64,000 bases of DNA from Notamacropus eugenii. Lineage: Eukaryota; Chordata; Mammalia; Diprotodontia; Macropodidae. This document shows positions 30,771-41,324 of the stretch, piece after piece (position 1 is the stretch's first letter; every line of letters starts with the position of its first letter). The translations under genes and the position numbers were made by a program. The stretch is taken from positions 217,979,528 through 218,043,527 of the forward strand of contig NC_092876.1 in assembly GCF_028372415.1 (NCBI RefSeq), written 5' to 3'. The notes beneath the pieces were generated by a model that worked only from the letters and a program-made list of their open reading frames with translations, was not told where the DNA came from and searched no databases.

Positions 30771-32927
30771 ATTGAGCTGAGTTATGCTGTAACCCTAAAG
30801 AGATGATCATTCCCTTACAGTATAGGAAGGACAAAGTATCTGCTATCTGTCCAGCCCAGCTGGGTAGATTATTCCTTAATTTCAATTATTTTCGCCAATG
30901 CCTCTCCTTCATTGGTGTGCATAATTAAGGGTTGACAAGTATAGGGCATTAAAGAGGAAACAAATGTCATAGGGTCTTACAAGAAGGAAAACATTGAAAA
31001 TCAGGGTGCTTGATGAGTACAGTGACGTGCAGCTCTGATTAGTGATATTTTCCACCAAAAAATAAATAAATAAAATTATTCCCATTCCAAAAAAATACCC
31101 CATAAAAATAGTAACCCTGATTATAATGTGAATGAAGTGATCATTCTAAAAAAAAAGTTGAACTCTGAACAATTGAAAAGCCAATAATGACTTCATATAA
31201 GAGATAATGAACCATACTTCTACAGAGAGGTGGGACCTACTAGGATAAAGAATTTTTAATATTAACAGAGTTTTTGCTTAACTGTTTTTTCCTTGGTCTG
31301 TAGGAAGATTTAATTTGGATAGGGAAAGCAGGGTATAATACTTGTATAAAAACAAAAGGCATTAATAAAACATTTTAAAAATCACTACATGGCTAGATTT
31401 TTTTATAAGTGAGCTACTATTTGATTTTGCAAATCCAGCATTAGGATGTTTTCCTATGTGAATGTGCAAAATCAAATAGTAATGGCGTAAGTTACCTTGA
31501 GTAAACTAGGTGTCACACTGGAAACTTTTAGCTGGAGAGTAGAATTTAGCACAAGGCCAGACCTATCATGAAACCTATCCAAAAAGGTTTTTTATTGAAG
31601 TCTTGAAAAGACTTAAGTCATTTGACCTTTTCTCCCTCCTCTTTGGACAGAGGATAGTGTTATGTTTCCAATAAGATGACAGTGCTAGAGAACAGAAAAT
31701 CTTTGGTAAAGTTGTTTCGTCCTTTAATTTTACTCATTGGTTTGTTGATAAATTTAGATTTTAGAAGAGTATCTGGAAATGGTTAAGTAACACAAGGAAG
31801 GCCTTCAAAAAAAGTGTTTGATGTTTTGGCTTGTGTGTTACTGTGAAGTCAACAATTTTTATGGCTTGGAGGTAGACAGTGGGGAGTCTTGTTTTCTTTA
31901 GAAGGTTTTGGAAACTTTTGCAATATATTGCTTGTTTTGAGGCCAGAGGCCATATAGTTTCTTAAGTATTCAACAACTTTGATAAAGTTTAAATTGATTA
32001 TTTTCTCCAATATAATATTTCATTACTAGGTCAATTAAAGGTGATGGATTTGATTTAATAATTTAATTGGGAGGACTTATTTATGGGAGAGATTATTCAT
32101 ACTTTTGCTTCAGGCACTTATCAATGGGAGCATTTATGGGCCAGGAAAGGGCTAGCCTATAGATTTGCACATGTATCCACTTTAAAAGTGAGCATCCCAT
32201 AAAGTAATTTGTAGAAGATGACATGCTCATAGTATTTAGAACTAGAAGATGGAGACTCAGAATAAGAGCAGTCTCTTGAAAGAAATAAAAGTGCAGTGGT
32301 GAAGTTTGTGAATTTAAGGTATTTTCTCTACTCACTGAGAACATGGGTTTAGAGGTGTGTGTGGGGGGGTAACCTCAAAATGACTTTTTCAAGAGGTTTT
32401 TAGTACAAAGCAGTAGTTCTGTAAAAGCAAGAACAACCCAAAAGCAGTATGGAAGTGAAACCTTTTCTCCCTTCTCCCCCCTGCCCCCATTTTTTGGTAT
32501 ATACTTTACATGATTTGGGACAGGCGTTAGTTTAGTGATCTGTTACCAATAGCTGTATCTTTCAAATGAAGTGATGGGGAATTAATTTTATTTGCACATT
32601 AAGAAGATACAAGTTGATTTATCCCTAGTGAAGCTACAGCCAAAACAGTATTCTGAGTTGTTGGCTTGGTTTAATGGATGCGTGTCCTCGTGTCTTAAAT
32701 AAAAAGGATACAAACCATATGTTTTCAGTGCTGAACAAACTTGGATAATAAATGTATATTCATTTTGGTTTTAGAGTTCTGTTTAGATTTAAGGCAGGGG
32801 GATGAAGTTGGAATGTGAGTCACTTTATTAGTCTATAAAAGCATCGTACCGTCCTTGTAGGTGCCTGATGAAGGAATGCTTGTTGAATTGGATTTTGAAC
32901 AATTTAATTTTAGCAGAATGGCATTGT
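30771..32927. other. Repeat-poor block with one short hairpin
   Basis: About 2.1 kb without classified repeats. Inverted repeat TACTATTTGATTTTGCA (31415-31431) and its exact reverse complement (31465-31481) with a 33 nt spacer. Frames here are short (64-83 codons) and unremarkable. Confidence 0.5.
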
Positions 32928-33010
32928 GGTGTACTAAGTAGAGGGTTGGCTTTGGAGTAAGAGAGACTTGGGCTCAAGTCCTGACCCTGACGCATACTAT
33001 TTATTGTATG
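32928..33010 (+). mobile_element. MIR-family SINE, 5' part
   Basis: 'gttggctttggagtaagaga', 'gacttgggctcaagtcctga', 'ccctgacgcatactattta'. The copy breaks off in the CORE region. Confidence 0.6.
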
Positions 33011-33159
33011 GACGCGAACTGTTTATATAGTTTGCACCATTTCCCCACACAAAGTCCTCCTTCCTCCCAGCAGAAAATCCAATCAATGGGAAAAATAAAA
33101 CCCACAGCAACATATATTCACTTTTACATTTTCCCCTCCCCTCCGTAAATCTTTAGCAG

Positions 33160-33312
33160 AATTTTTGACATGTATATATATGTGTATATGTATATATATA
33201 CATATACATGCATATGTATGATAATTTTATATTTATATTAAATATTTATATATTTAGAGTTTATTTATATTTTATTTATAAATATATTTATATTTAATAA
33301 TATGACTTACTA
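33160..33312. repeat. AT-rich tract with a perfect 26 bp palindrome
   Basis: TGTATATGTATAT at 33183-33195 is followed by its exact reverse complement to 33208. The rest is TTTATAT-type low-complexity sequence. Such tracts extrude cruciforms easily. 33030-33160 just upstream is C/T-rich and may be a scrap of antisense L1. Confidence 0.85.
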
Positions 33313-33369
33313 CTGGGAGTCTGATGATTAGACCTCACCAGAACATAAAGCAGTTTGTAGAATTACTGA

Positions 33370-33475
33370 AGTTCCTTGCCATTAGAAATTGGTTCATTCT
33401 TTGTACTTATCCAATACATAGCATGGTGCCTAGCACGTAGTAGGTGCTTAATAAATGCTTGTTGGTTGATTTTGG
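33370..33475 (+). mobile_element. L2 3' end
   Basis: 'ttctttgtacttatccaata', 'tgcctagcacgtagtaggtg', 'cttaataaatgcttgttggt'. A well preserved L2 terminus. Confidence 0.75.
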
Positions 33476-33587
33476 AATTTTACATTTCACCTCAGCTCTA
33501 TTCAAAGAATTCTTCTGGTAAAAACAGGTTGGTCTTCTTGTCACTAGCCATCTTCTCCAAGGCAGAAATTTTCCTTGATAGCCAGCT

Positions 33588-33795
33588 CCCCTCCACTCTC
33601 TCTCCTGATCTGTGTTATTGTCACTGGTGGGGAAGACCAAGGAACCACTCAGGCTTTTCTGTGTCATGTCAGAGTGACAAGTCAGATCACCAGTTCCAAT
33701 CATAACTGGAGGCAGCCAGGAAGTTTATCATCCCCAAAGGCTCCAGGCAATGTCCAGCACAGATAGTCATCCGGAACCAGGAAGGGAAACTCTGA
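33588..33795 (+). repeat. Unclassified dispersed repeat, copy 1
   Basis: Shares with 61361-61560, in the same order and orientation: 'gaccaaggaaccactca', 'gacaagtc', 'agccaggaag', 'tcatccccaaagg', 'ctcaggtg'/'ctccaggc'. I do not recognise the family. The 109-, 98- and 63-codon frames across it are shadows. Confidence 0.65.
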
Positions 33796-33902
33796 GCATG
33801 CTTGTGGGATGGAGCTTAGAAATGAGGATATTTCTATTATGGATACCACTATTTACATGTCACCTGTTTTTCTCTGTCAGTACAGTAATGAGTGCCACGG
33901 AC

Positions 33903-34153
33903 CACACAGAATTGTTGTTGAATTGTTTCAGTCATATCTGATTTTTTGTGACCCCACTTGAGATTTTCTTGGCAAAGATACTGGAGGGGTTTGCCGTTTC
34001 TTCTCCAGCTCATTTTAAAGATGAGAAAACTGAGGCAGATAGGGTTAAGTGACTTGCCCAAGGCCACACAGCTAGTATCTGAGGCTGGATATGAACTTAA
34101 GTGCACCTGATTTCAGGGCCAGTGCTCTATCTACTGTGCTACCTACCTGCCCC
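33903..34153 (-). mobile_element. Mar1-type SINE, antisense, full length
   Basis: 'gttgttgaattgtttcagtc', 'gattttcttggcaaagatac', 'tgaggcagatagggttaagt', 'ccaaggccacacagctagta', 'gctctatctactgtgctacc'. Confidence 0.9.
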
Positions 34154-34264
34154 TTAGGAAGTTTTAAAAATAATGTTAGTCATAGATAAAGTGCTGGCCT
34201 GCTTTGGCTGAGAGTTTCATTATCTGGGAGATAACCATATCAATGAAATTACCGGTCCAGTTTC

Positions 34265-34530
34265 TCCTAGGAGGCAACTGGTGGTGGTGGATAGAAGATA
34301 GAACAGTAGATCTGAAATTAGGAAAATCTGAGTTCAAATCTGGTCTCAGACATATATTAACTGGGTGAGCCTGCTCAAGTCATTTAACCTCTGTTTACCT
34401 CAACTGCTTCAGCTGTAAAATGGGGATAGGTAGGTAGCACCTACCTTGTCAGGTTGTTGTGGACATGAAATGAGATATATGTAAACTGCTTTGCATGCAG
34501 TAGGTGCTATATAAATGCTTATTCCTTATT
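34265..34530 (+). mobile_element. MIR-family SINE
   Basis: 'gagttcaaatctggtctcag', 'gcttcagctgtaaaatgggg', 'acctaccttgtcaggttgtt', 'gcagtaggtgctatataaat'. Confidence 0.8.
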
Positions 34531-35610
34531 CTTTGCCTCCTTCTTCCCCTCTGTTTTTAAAGAAACCCTCTGATTTCCTCCCACATGAACAATTTGGATT
34601 TCCAGTCAAATTGGATATAAAGGGATTTAGCTTATATTCATTGTGAAGAGGACATTTATCATTTGTGAAAAAGTAATAGCTACCTTGGTAAATATAAAAA
34701 CAGATACATGTTAGTGAATGGAAAAACAGAAACATCCTGTGTTTGTCCTACTTCCTCTGTCCTGTTGTTCAGCCCAGGGCAGGCTATCACCGGCAGGGCC
34801 CCAGTACATTCTTGTTATGGAGAAAACCATTTAGTTAATCTGAATAAAGGATTTAGAAACCCAGCTGCCCTGGGTTTATGCTGCAGGAGGTGACTTTAGC
34901 TTTTAAACTTTGCCATACACGTTTAATCAAATGAAATTAAAATTTTGAGTCCTGTCTTTTTCAAATGGTTGTCATTTGAATGGAGTTTGGGGTATTTTTC
35001 ATAGCTATTAAGCTTAATGTACTTGCTGAATTTCTATTATTTCAGCAAAACTTTAATAGGATATTTAATGGGGACGGTTGAGTGCATGGAGTAATTTTTT
35101 TGTTCAGTCACTGAGGAAGCAAAGGTAGCTTATTAGCATTAAGCTATCACTAACAAAACTTAAGGTGTCTGGTTTTTATGAAAATTAACCTTTTAAAGCA
35201 TTTCATTTATTTACTGAAAGTCTGAGAGCGTCGGAGATTCTATACCCAGCACAGTCATTGGCATCTGGCCGGTTGGAGTGTGGTTTGGGGCAATTAACTT
35301 TTATTTCATTCTGCATAGACTAAGACCCAGAGTCATAACAGGAGGTGTATTTCTATACTGTACTAACTTCCAAGATAAGAGTAAAGATTGTACTATACAC
35401 TTGATAAATGCTATCCACAAGAGACTCTTTGGTGAATACCTGCCCAGGCATCTCAGAACGTTAGTGAGGTGGAGAATGCTTGGTGGGGATATTCTGAGCC
35501 TATCTCTTTTCCACAACCAGTGTAGGTAGGTCATGGTATTCTCATCAGCCCAAGTCAAGTCATTTCATGCACAGGCACTGCCCCTGGAATGCCAGGCTGG
35601 ACTTCATTCT
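34531..35610. other. Repeat-poor block
   Basis: No classified repeat. Frames of 61-85 codons on both strands (34526-34893, 35278-35558) have no recognisable motif. Confidence 0.45.
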
Positions 35611-35614
35611 GAAT

Positions 35615-35745
35615 GAAGGAAGAAAACATTAAGCATTTACTATGTACTGGAATCTGAGCTGTGGGGCTGTGGGGAAGGATGATACACAAAGATCAAAGAA
35701 AAGAGAAGCCCTGCCTTCCAGGAGCTTACTCCCTAGCTGCCTCTG
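35615..35745 (-). mobile_element. L2 3' end, antisense
   Basis: 'ttaagcatttactatgtact', 'ggggctgtggggaaggatga', 'ccttccaggagcttactccc'. Confidence 0.65.
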
Positions 35746-37335
35746 AAAAAGTCTTGATAACAATTCTATTGACATCACTGTGCCTTGTGCAGATAATACT
35801 CCTTCCCTTCCACACCTTCCTACCTCCCTCACCCCCCAGATTAATTTCTAGAACCAAACCCCCCATGATTTTGTGGTGTATAGTTCAATTAGAGAATTTC
35901 AGAAGGGAGCTTCATCTTGCCTGAGTTAGTGTGGTAACCCAAGTATGCTCTTACTGGGAAATCTTACTGGAGAATTAAACAATGCTATCCTGAGTTATTG
36001 TAAAAGTTGTATGTATGTTGGATAGTGACTTTCTGCACACAGCAAAACTGTGTGTGTGTTTTAAGTCAGACTATGATGGAAATACCTCAGATTTCATTGG
36101 GCTTGTAAATAATATAGGATTAACTATTTTCCTGGCTTTAAAACCCCACAAGTTATTATATGAGGGGAGAAAAAAATATATGAAGTACTCTGGAGAGAAA
36201 ATCAGCTTAGTGTCATTTTTTCTCTTCTTAAAAATTAAGTGTTTGCAGAACTTTAGACTTTTGAAAGTCTGATCTGAAATCCAGTGTACAGAAACACGTA
36301 CTTTTCTTGGTGATGGCCTTAGTGTATTGTATTGTACAACATATTTCCAGTATTGAGATGAGTGCCCTATAAAATATTGATTGTAGTTTAATAATTTAGA
36401 CTCTTTTTATGAGAAGGACCTTTTGTTCCTCATTTTTCTTTCTTGTTGGCTGTCATTTCCTGTCAAATTGGTATTAGAGGATCAATGAAATAAACTCAAA
36501 GGGAAGTTTTCTCTTTAATCTTTTGCTAACAATGTTCTCTCCCTTTCTTCTGAACCTGTAGAAATTATCCTTGCTGTTCTCTTGCTACAAATGCTGTCTC
36601 AAGGTAGCAGAAATTAAGGTTTCAGTGGGACCCTTTTTAATTCATAATTTATATTTACAGAATGTGACCATCTTTCTGTTCATAAGCTATGGAAATCATG
36701 TTGCATGAAAATGGTCAAAATCTAAATGTATGTATTTTCCTCTTTTTTTTTAGAGTTGTTTATTTGTTATCATGGCTTTTTGCATTGTTCCTATATTCTC
36801 CAGATATATATGTTGAAAGAATTGAAGTATTTGTTAGGGTGTTCTCCCCTCCTTTTAAACAGTTAACTTCCTTTTCCCCTTTAGTTATAATAAATTAATA
36901 ATAAAGTAATTTAGATGGATCTCCTTTATGGTAGGAGATTGAGAGGGCAGAGAAAAGAAATAACTAGAAATTTTAAAGAATTTTGGTGTGTTTGTATCTT
37001 GATTATAAAATTTTGCTAACTTTCAAATTATCAGGAAGCTGTTAACTTTAGTGGATTGTGACTTTGGAATATACAGTAGATTTTTCATACTCACGCATGT
37101 GGGCATATAACGTTGGTATTGTATAGTGTTCCCTTTATAAAGTATGGAAGATGCCTAATGACCATTATTTTGATAACTGATTCATGAGATCTTGCTGTGT
37201 TTTGAGATCTCTAAGGAAAATGGTGTCTATGTGGCTTCTCATTATTAAACACTTTAAAATTATAACTTTTGCTTTTAAAACAATTGAAGATGTCATAATA
37301 AATTAACTAGAGATATTGGTTATGGATTAGTCTTC
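35746..37335. other. Repeat-poor block with a candidate microexon
   Basis: No classified repeat in 1.6 kb. It includes the candidate exon at 36562-36603 given separately. Confidence 0.45.
36562..36603 (+). other. Candidate 42 bp microexon (weak)
   Basis: Upstream lie TTTGCTAAC (36523-36531), a very good branch-point match, then the pyrimidine tract TTCTCTCCCTTTCTTCTG and the acceptor ending CTGTAG at 36561. Downstream CTCAAG is followed by GTAGCA, a moderate donor. The 42 bp between are a multiple of three and open in all three plus frames. Frame 1 gives KLSLLFSCYKCCLK, which I do not recognise. A chance combination is quite possible. Confidence 0.15.
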
Positions 37336-37339
37336 AAAA

Positions 37340-37500
37340 TTTTTATTTTTTACAATTACCAAGAATTCATTTTTTCTGTCTCATATCCCTTCATTCATTG
37401 AAAAGAAATACAGAATTCTTATATAATCAGAGTAAAGCAAAACATTTCCATATTGCTCATTTCCAGAAATGAATTTCTTATTCTGTTTATCTCTCTTCTG
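37340..37500 (-). mobile_element. L1 3' fragment, antisense
   Basis: 'tgtctcatatcccttcattc', 'ataatcagagtaaagcaaaa', 'catttccatattgctcattt', similar to the matching part of the 22.9 kb copy. Confidence 0.4.
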
Positions 37501-37534
37501 AGAGACAATTTTTATCTCTTTTTAATTCTTTACT

Positions 37535-37700
37535 CTTTTTCAAAGTGGTTTGACTTTGAATTCCAACTTTTCTGTTTCCTAGCTCTGCTGATCTTAGGTA
37601 AATTATTTCCCATTTTTGAGCCTTAATTTCTTCAGCACAAAATGGAAACAGTAATACTTTTGCTATCTGCCACAAAATCTTAAATGTGAGCAGTAAATAA
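37535..37700 (+). mobile_element. MIR-family SINE
   Basis: 'gactttgaattccaactttt', 'cttaggtaaattatttccca', 'tttcttcagcacaaaatgga'. Confidence 0.6.
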
Positions 37701-37774
37701 ACCAAAATCAAATACTTCAGTACCTTTGAGTTTGGTATAGGTGATTGCGTGTGCTACTACTTTGGGAAGGTAAG

Positions 37775-37975
37775 AGAATAAGCACTTCTATAGTGCCTAC
37801 TGTGCGCCAGGACTATGCTAAGTGCTTCTGACAAATACCTCACAATGGTGGGCATCAGTTTCCTCACATGTAAAATGAGCTGGAGAAGGATATTGCAAAC
37901 CACTCCTGAATCTTTGCCAAGAAAACCCCAACAGGGGTCAGGAAGAGTTAGGACACAACTGAAACAACTGAGGCC
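37775..37975 (+). mobile_element. Antisense MIR scrap fused to a Mar1 3' half
   Basis: 37775-37845 reads 'agtgcctactgtgcgccagg', an antisense MIR/L2-type end. 37846-37975 is plus-strand Mar1: 'catgtaaaatgagctggaga', 'tttgccaagaaaaccccaac', 'ggacacaactgaaacaactg'. Confidence 0.65.
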
Positions 37976-38499
37976 TGGACCTCGGAAAACTTAAAATTTT
38001 TAGGATAATAAGATTTAGAGTTGGAAGAAATCTTAGAAATGATTTAGACCACTTCAAGAGGAAACTGACTTAAAATGAGCCTTGAAGGATAGGCAGCATT
38101 CTGATAGGTAAAGAGAAGGGAAAAAAGACATTCTAGCTTAGGAAAAAGGGTGTGAACAAGGGTAGAAATGAACCTAGTGTCTTAAGTGAGATCACTGACC
38201 AATAGTCAACTGTAACTAATGCCACTGCTGGGCAGGTAAACCTTGCTAGTGGCTATGTAGTGGCCTGCCCTGCTTCTACCCCATAGTCTCCAGAAGCAGC
38301 TTCAGTGGAGATATGTCCTGGCAACTGCCCTAAGGGTCCAGCAACCACAGCTACTGAAAGCCTTGGCACTAACAAATGGCCCAACATTAGAAGCAAATAA
38401 GATTTTATCAGTGGAAATGTCATTATAGATGATACATTACCATCTGCTTTGCCACTGTACCCTAAGGACCAAGGGACCTATCCATCTGATTTGCAGCTA
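37976..38499. other. No gene; weak repeat traces
   Basis: About 37995-38070 has a MIR-like start ('taagatttagagttggaaga'). 38160-38490 is unique-looking with above-average GC. Confidence 0.4.
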
Positions 38500-38640
38500 T
38501 AACCTTCTATATGTCTTGACCCCACTCCCTCATTAGAACATGATCTTGAAAGCATGGGACTACTTTTTCTACTGGTATCATACCCAAGTGCTTATTGTGG
38601 TGCACATATAATTGCTAAATAAATGGCATTTTTTCAGTCA
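38500..38640 (+). mobile_element. L2 3' end
   Basis: 'cattagaacatgatcttgaa', 'agtgcttattgtggtgcaca', 'aattgctaaataaatggc'. Confidence 0.55.
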
Positions 38641-38784
38641 TTCATTCATGCTCAGTAGGCAAAAAGGGTGTCTGAGTTTTAAGCAGAGGACTTCCATATT
38701 TAAATCTATGCATAAAGAAGCTATACCCCGTAGTATTATAAAGGACAGATTGAAGGACATCTCTAGCTAATATTCCATAAGCAA

Positions 38785-39525
38785 TTTGTCAGTTATACAT
38801 GTGAAATTATGCAAAATACATTTCCATATTATCCCTGTTGCAAAAGAAAGCAAGAAAAATAATGTGAGAAAATTGTACATTAGTTTGTTCTTAAGTTCTC
38901 TGGAGGTGGACAGCTTTTTTTTTCATTGTGAACCCTTTGCAATTGTCTTGGATCAGTCTCTCAAAAAGCACTTAAGTGCCTACTGTGTCCTTGGCACTAT
39001 TCTAAGAGTGCCGAGTTTCAATTGCAATACAAAAGCTACGCCCCCCATCGTATTGATCAGAGTAGCTAAGTCTTTCATAGTTGATCATCATAATATTGCA
39101 GTTACTGTGTACAGTGATGTCCCAGTTCTGCCCTGCATTACTTTGTCTAGGTCTTCCCATGTTTTTCTGAAACCATCCCTCTCATCATTTCTTATAGCAC
39201 AGTAGTACTCCATCACATTCATATGTCATAACTTGTTTAGCCCTTCCCTAATTGATGAGCATCTCCTCAATTTCTAATTCTTTGCCACCACAAAAAGAGC
39301 TGCTATAATTTTTCTACATATAGGTTCTTTTCCTTTTTCTTTAGTCTCTCTGGGATACAGACTTAGTAGTGCAATTGCTGGATCAAAGAGTATGCATAGT
39401 TGTATAGGTCTTTGGGGGGCGTAGTTTCAAATTGTTGTCCAGGATGGGTGGACCAGTTCACAACTCCACCAACAGGGCATTAGCGTACCTATTTTCCCTC
39501 ATCCCCTCCAGCAATTGTCATTTCT
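38785..39525 (-). mobile_element. L1 3' end, antisense, with a short foreign insert
   Basis: 'gtggacagctttttttttca', 'gcaattgtcttggatca', then, after the insert, 'gtattgatcagagtagctaa', 'tagcacagtagtactccatc', 'tgatgagcatctcctcaatt', 'caattgctggatcaaagagt', 'ttcacaactccaccaacagg'. The foreign segment is the left arm of the inverted duplication. The 139-codon frame 38786-39205 crosses the joint and is not a gene. Confidence 0.75.
38953..39038. repeat. Inverted duplication, left arm (86 bp)
   Basis: Begins TCAGTCTCTCAAAAAGCACT and ends ATTGCAATACAAAAGCTA. It is the reverse complement of 39590-39675 with four mismatches. It breaks an otherwise continuous antisense L1 sequence, so it is an insertion. 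Part of it resembles an antisense L2 end ('gtgcctactgtgtccttggc'). Confidence 0.9.
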
Positions 39526-39850
39526 GTGTGAGTGTCTTACCTAAGTTCAGTCTCCTATATGATGCCTTCTACTCTCTAGCCTTCAGAACTAGCTTTTGTA
39601 TTGCAATTGGAACTTGGCACTCTTAGAATAGTGCTGAGGACACAGTAGGCACTTAAGTGCTTTTTGAGAGACTGAATTCCTAAACCACATTTCTCTACCA
39701 TGCAAATTTCAGTTCTACTCTCTTGTACTTCTTGCTGTTTTTCCGTTTATATTAGTTCCATAGATTATAACCTTCTCAGGGAAGAAGCATGTTCTCTATA
39801 TTTCTTTATCCTTCACAGTGCTCTAAAGGTAGTGTCATATGCAACCTTTA
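39526..39850 (+). mobile_element. L2 3' region, degraded
   Basis: 'cagtctcctatatgatgcct', then the right arm ('gacacagtaggcacttaagt'), then 'ttctactctcttgtacttct', 'catagattataaccttctca'. Assignment is tentative. Confidence 0.45.
39590..39675. repeat. Inverted duplication, right arm (86 bp)
   Basis: Begins TAGCTTTTGTATTGCAATTG and ends GTGCTTTTTGAGAGACTGA. It lies in L2-like plus-strand sequence and may be the template from which the left arm was copied. Spacer between the arms is 551 bp. Confidence 0.9.
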
Positions 39851-40640
39851 GGACACCCTTACTAATTACCTTCTGGGTAGTTGTATTGGTATATTGTGGG
39901 TTTTTTTGGTTCATTCCTTTTTCTCTGGAAAGTATATATAAGGTCGCTCAGAAAAAAAAAAATCTCATTTTAAAGTGTTATTGAATGGCCAGTAAATAAA
40001 CTATTTTAAGATAACAAAACTACTATGTTGATATGCAACAAAGGCAAGTTTTTCAAAAGCAAAGTATTTTATCCATACTTGACAGCATCGTAAAGTATGG
40101 GGGAGAATGAAAAGATTTAAGAGTGTTAGTTAGCAATGTGGCTTTTAAAAAGTCATTTATTTTAGGAGGTTAAGTGGAATTTGAGAAAAACCACAAAATG
40201 AGAAACCCAGCCATGTATAGGAAGAAAATCTAAAGAAATAACGTAAGTGACTCAATCCTATGTTAAGCAGTTATACTATCCAGCAGTTTCAGTTATAGGC
40301 CCTTACCACAAGTGATTTAAAGTTTTTGATTCGGTAGGCAGATACTTGGCTAGACTTGTGATTGCAGTGGCACAAAATGTGCTTCTGGCCATTTTCTTGG
40401 CATATGTTGTCATCGTTCCTCACTATCTGGGGGATGTGGTAGCATCTCTGAATGGAAGTATGTAACAGTTTCAGACCTCCCTTATGTGAGAATTTCTTTT
40501 GCTTGACTATGCATATTTGTTATAAAGGCTTTGTTTTGTTTTCCCCAGTGGGAAACAGGCATGGGACTTCCAGAGGGGAATAGGAATAGGTTAGGAAGAA
40601 AAGGAAAAGAAATGAGTAAAAAAATAACTATTGGGGTGTG
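39851..40640. other. No recognised feature
   Basis: Unique-looking AT-rich sequence with one A run (39951-39961). Confidence 0.45.
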
Positions 40641-40658
40641 TATATATATGTATATATG

Positions 40659-40700
<42 letters not shown>
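40641..40700 (+). repeat. (TA/TG) and (CA)n microsatellite
   Basis: TATATATATG units lead into an uninterrupted CA array from about 40662 to 40699. The 71-codon minus-strand frame starting in the repeat (Cys-Val run) is an artefact. Confidence 0.95.
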
Positions 40701-40705
<5 letters not shown>

Positions 40706-41324
40706 AGAACAGAATGATAGCCAGAGAGAGGTGCAGCTTTGAAAGCTGCCAGTGGAACTTAATTAAATTTGCTTAAGTAAGGAAGGCTGTCTAGAATAGA
40801 GAGCTGTAATTTCAAATATAACCTGTTTTTTAACTGTTTTTGGAAATGCCCATTTTATTTGGTGTTTAAGTTCAGAGTAAAGTTAATTAAAAGAAAAAAT
40901 AGCAGTATGTGGCTGGAAAGAACGGAGGCTTTTGCTTCTTTGCAGTATTCTAAACAGTAATTCAGTTCTAGTTTAACAAATGTTTGTTGATTACTTACTG
41001 TGTATGAGGCAAGTGATGAATGAGACATAGTACCTGTGGAATGAGACCATTACTAATAGTTTGCATTATGTAGCCCTTGAAGGTTTTGTACAAAGCTCTT
41101 TCCTCACCAAAACTGTGTATTTCAAGGTAGTAACTCACCCCTCCATAATGCTTTGTAAAACAGTTAACTTACCACTACCTTGTGGATGGGAAGTAGTGAC
41201 TCGGAGGAAGTATTTTAAGTTCCAGAAGGATGCCTAGGCTCTTTGTCAGCAAAGGTATCTTCATATGTATGCAGGCCAACTGGAGAATTTCTCCAAAAGG
41301 AGATAGTTTGGTCATAGTGATTAA
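40701..41324. other. No gene; one L2 scrap
   Basis: About 40975-41045 reads as an antisense L2 tail ('aaatgtttgttgattactta', 'ctgtgtatgaggcaagtgat'). The remainder is unassigned. Confidence 0.4.

Noticed and set aside
38786..39205. 139-codon frame
   Set aside because: It crosses an antisense L1 and the inserted inverted-repeat arm, so it is a composite of unrelated sequences.
40482..40697. 71-codon minus-strand frame with a Cys-Val run
   Set aside because: Translation of the (CA)n microsatellite.
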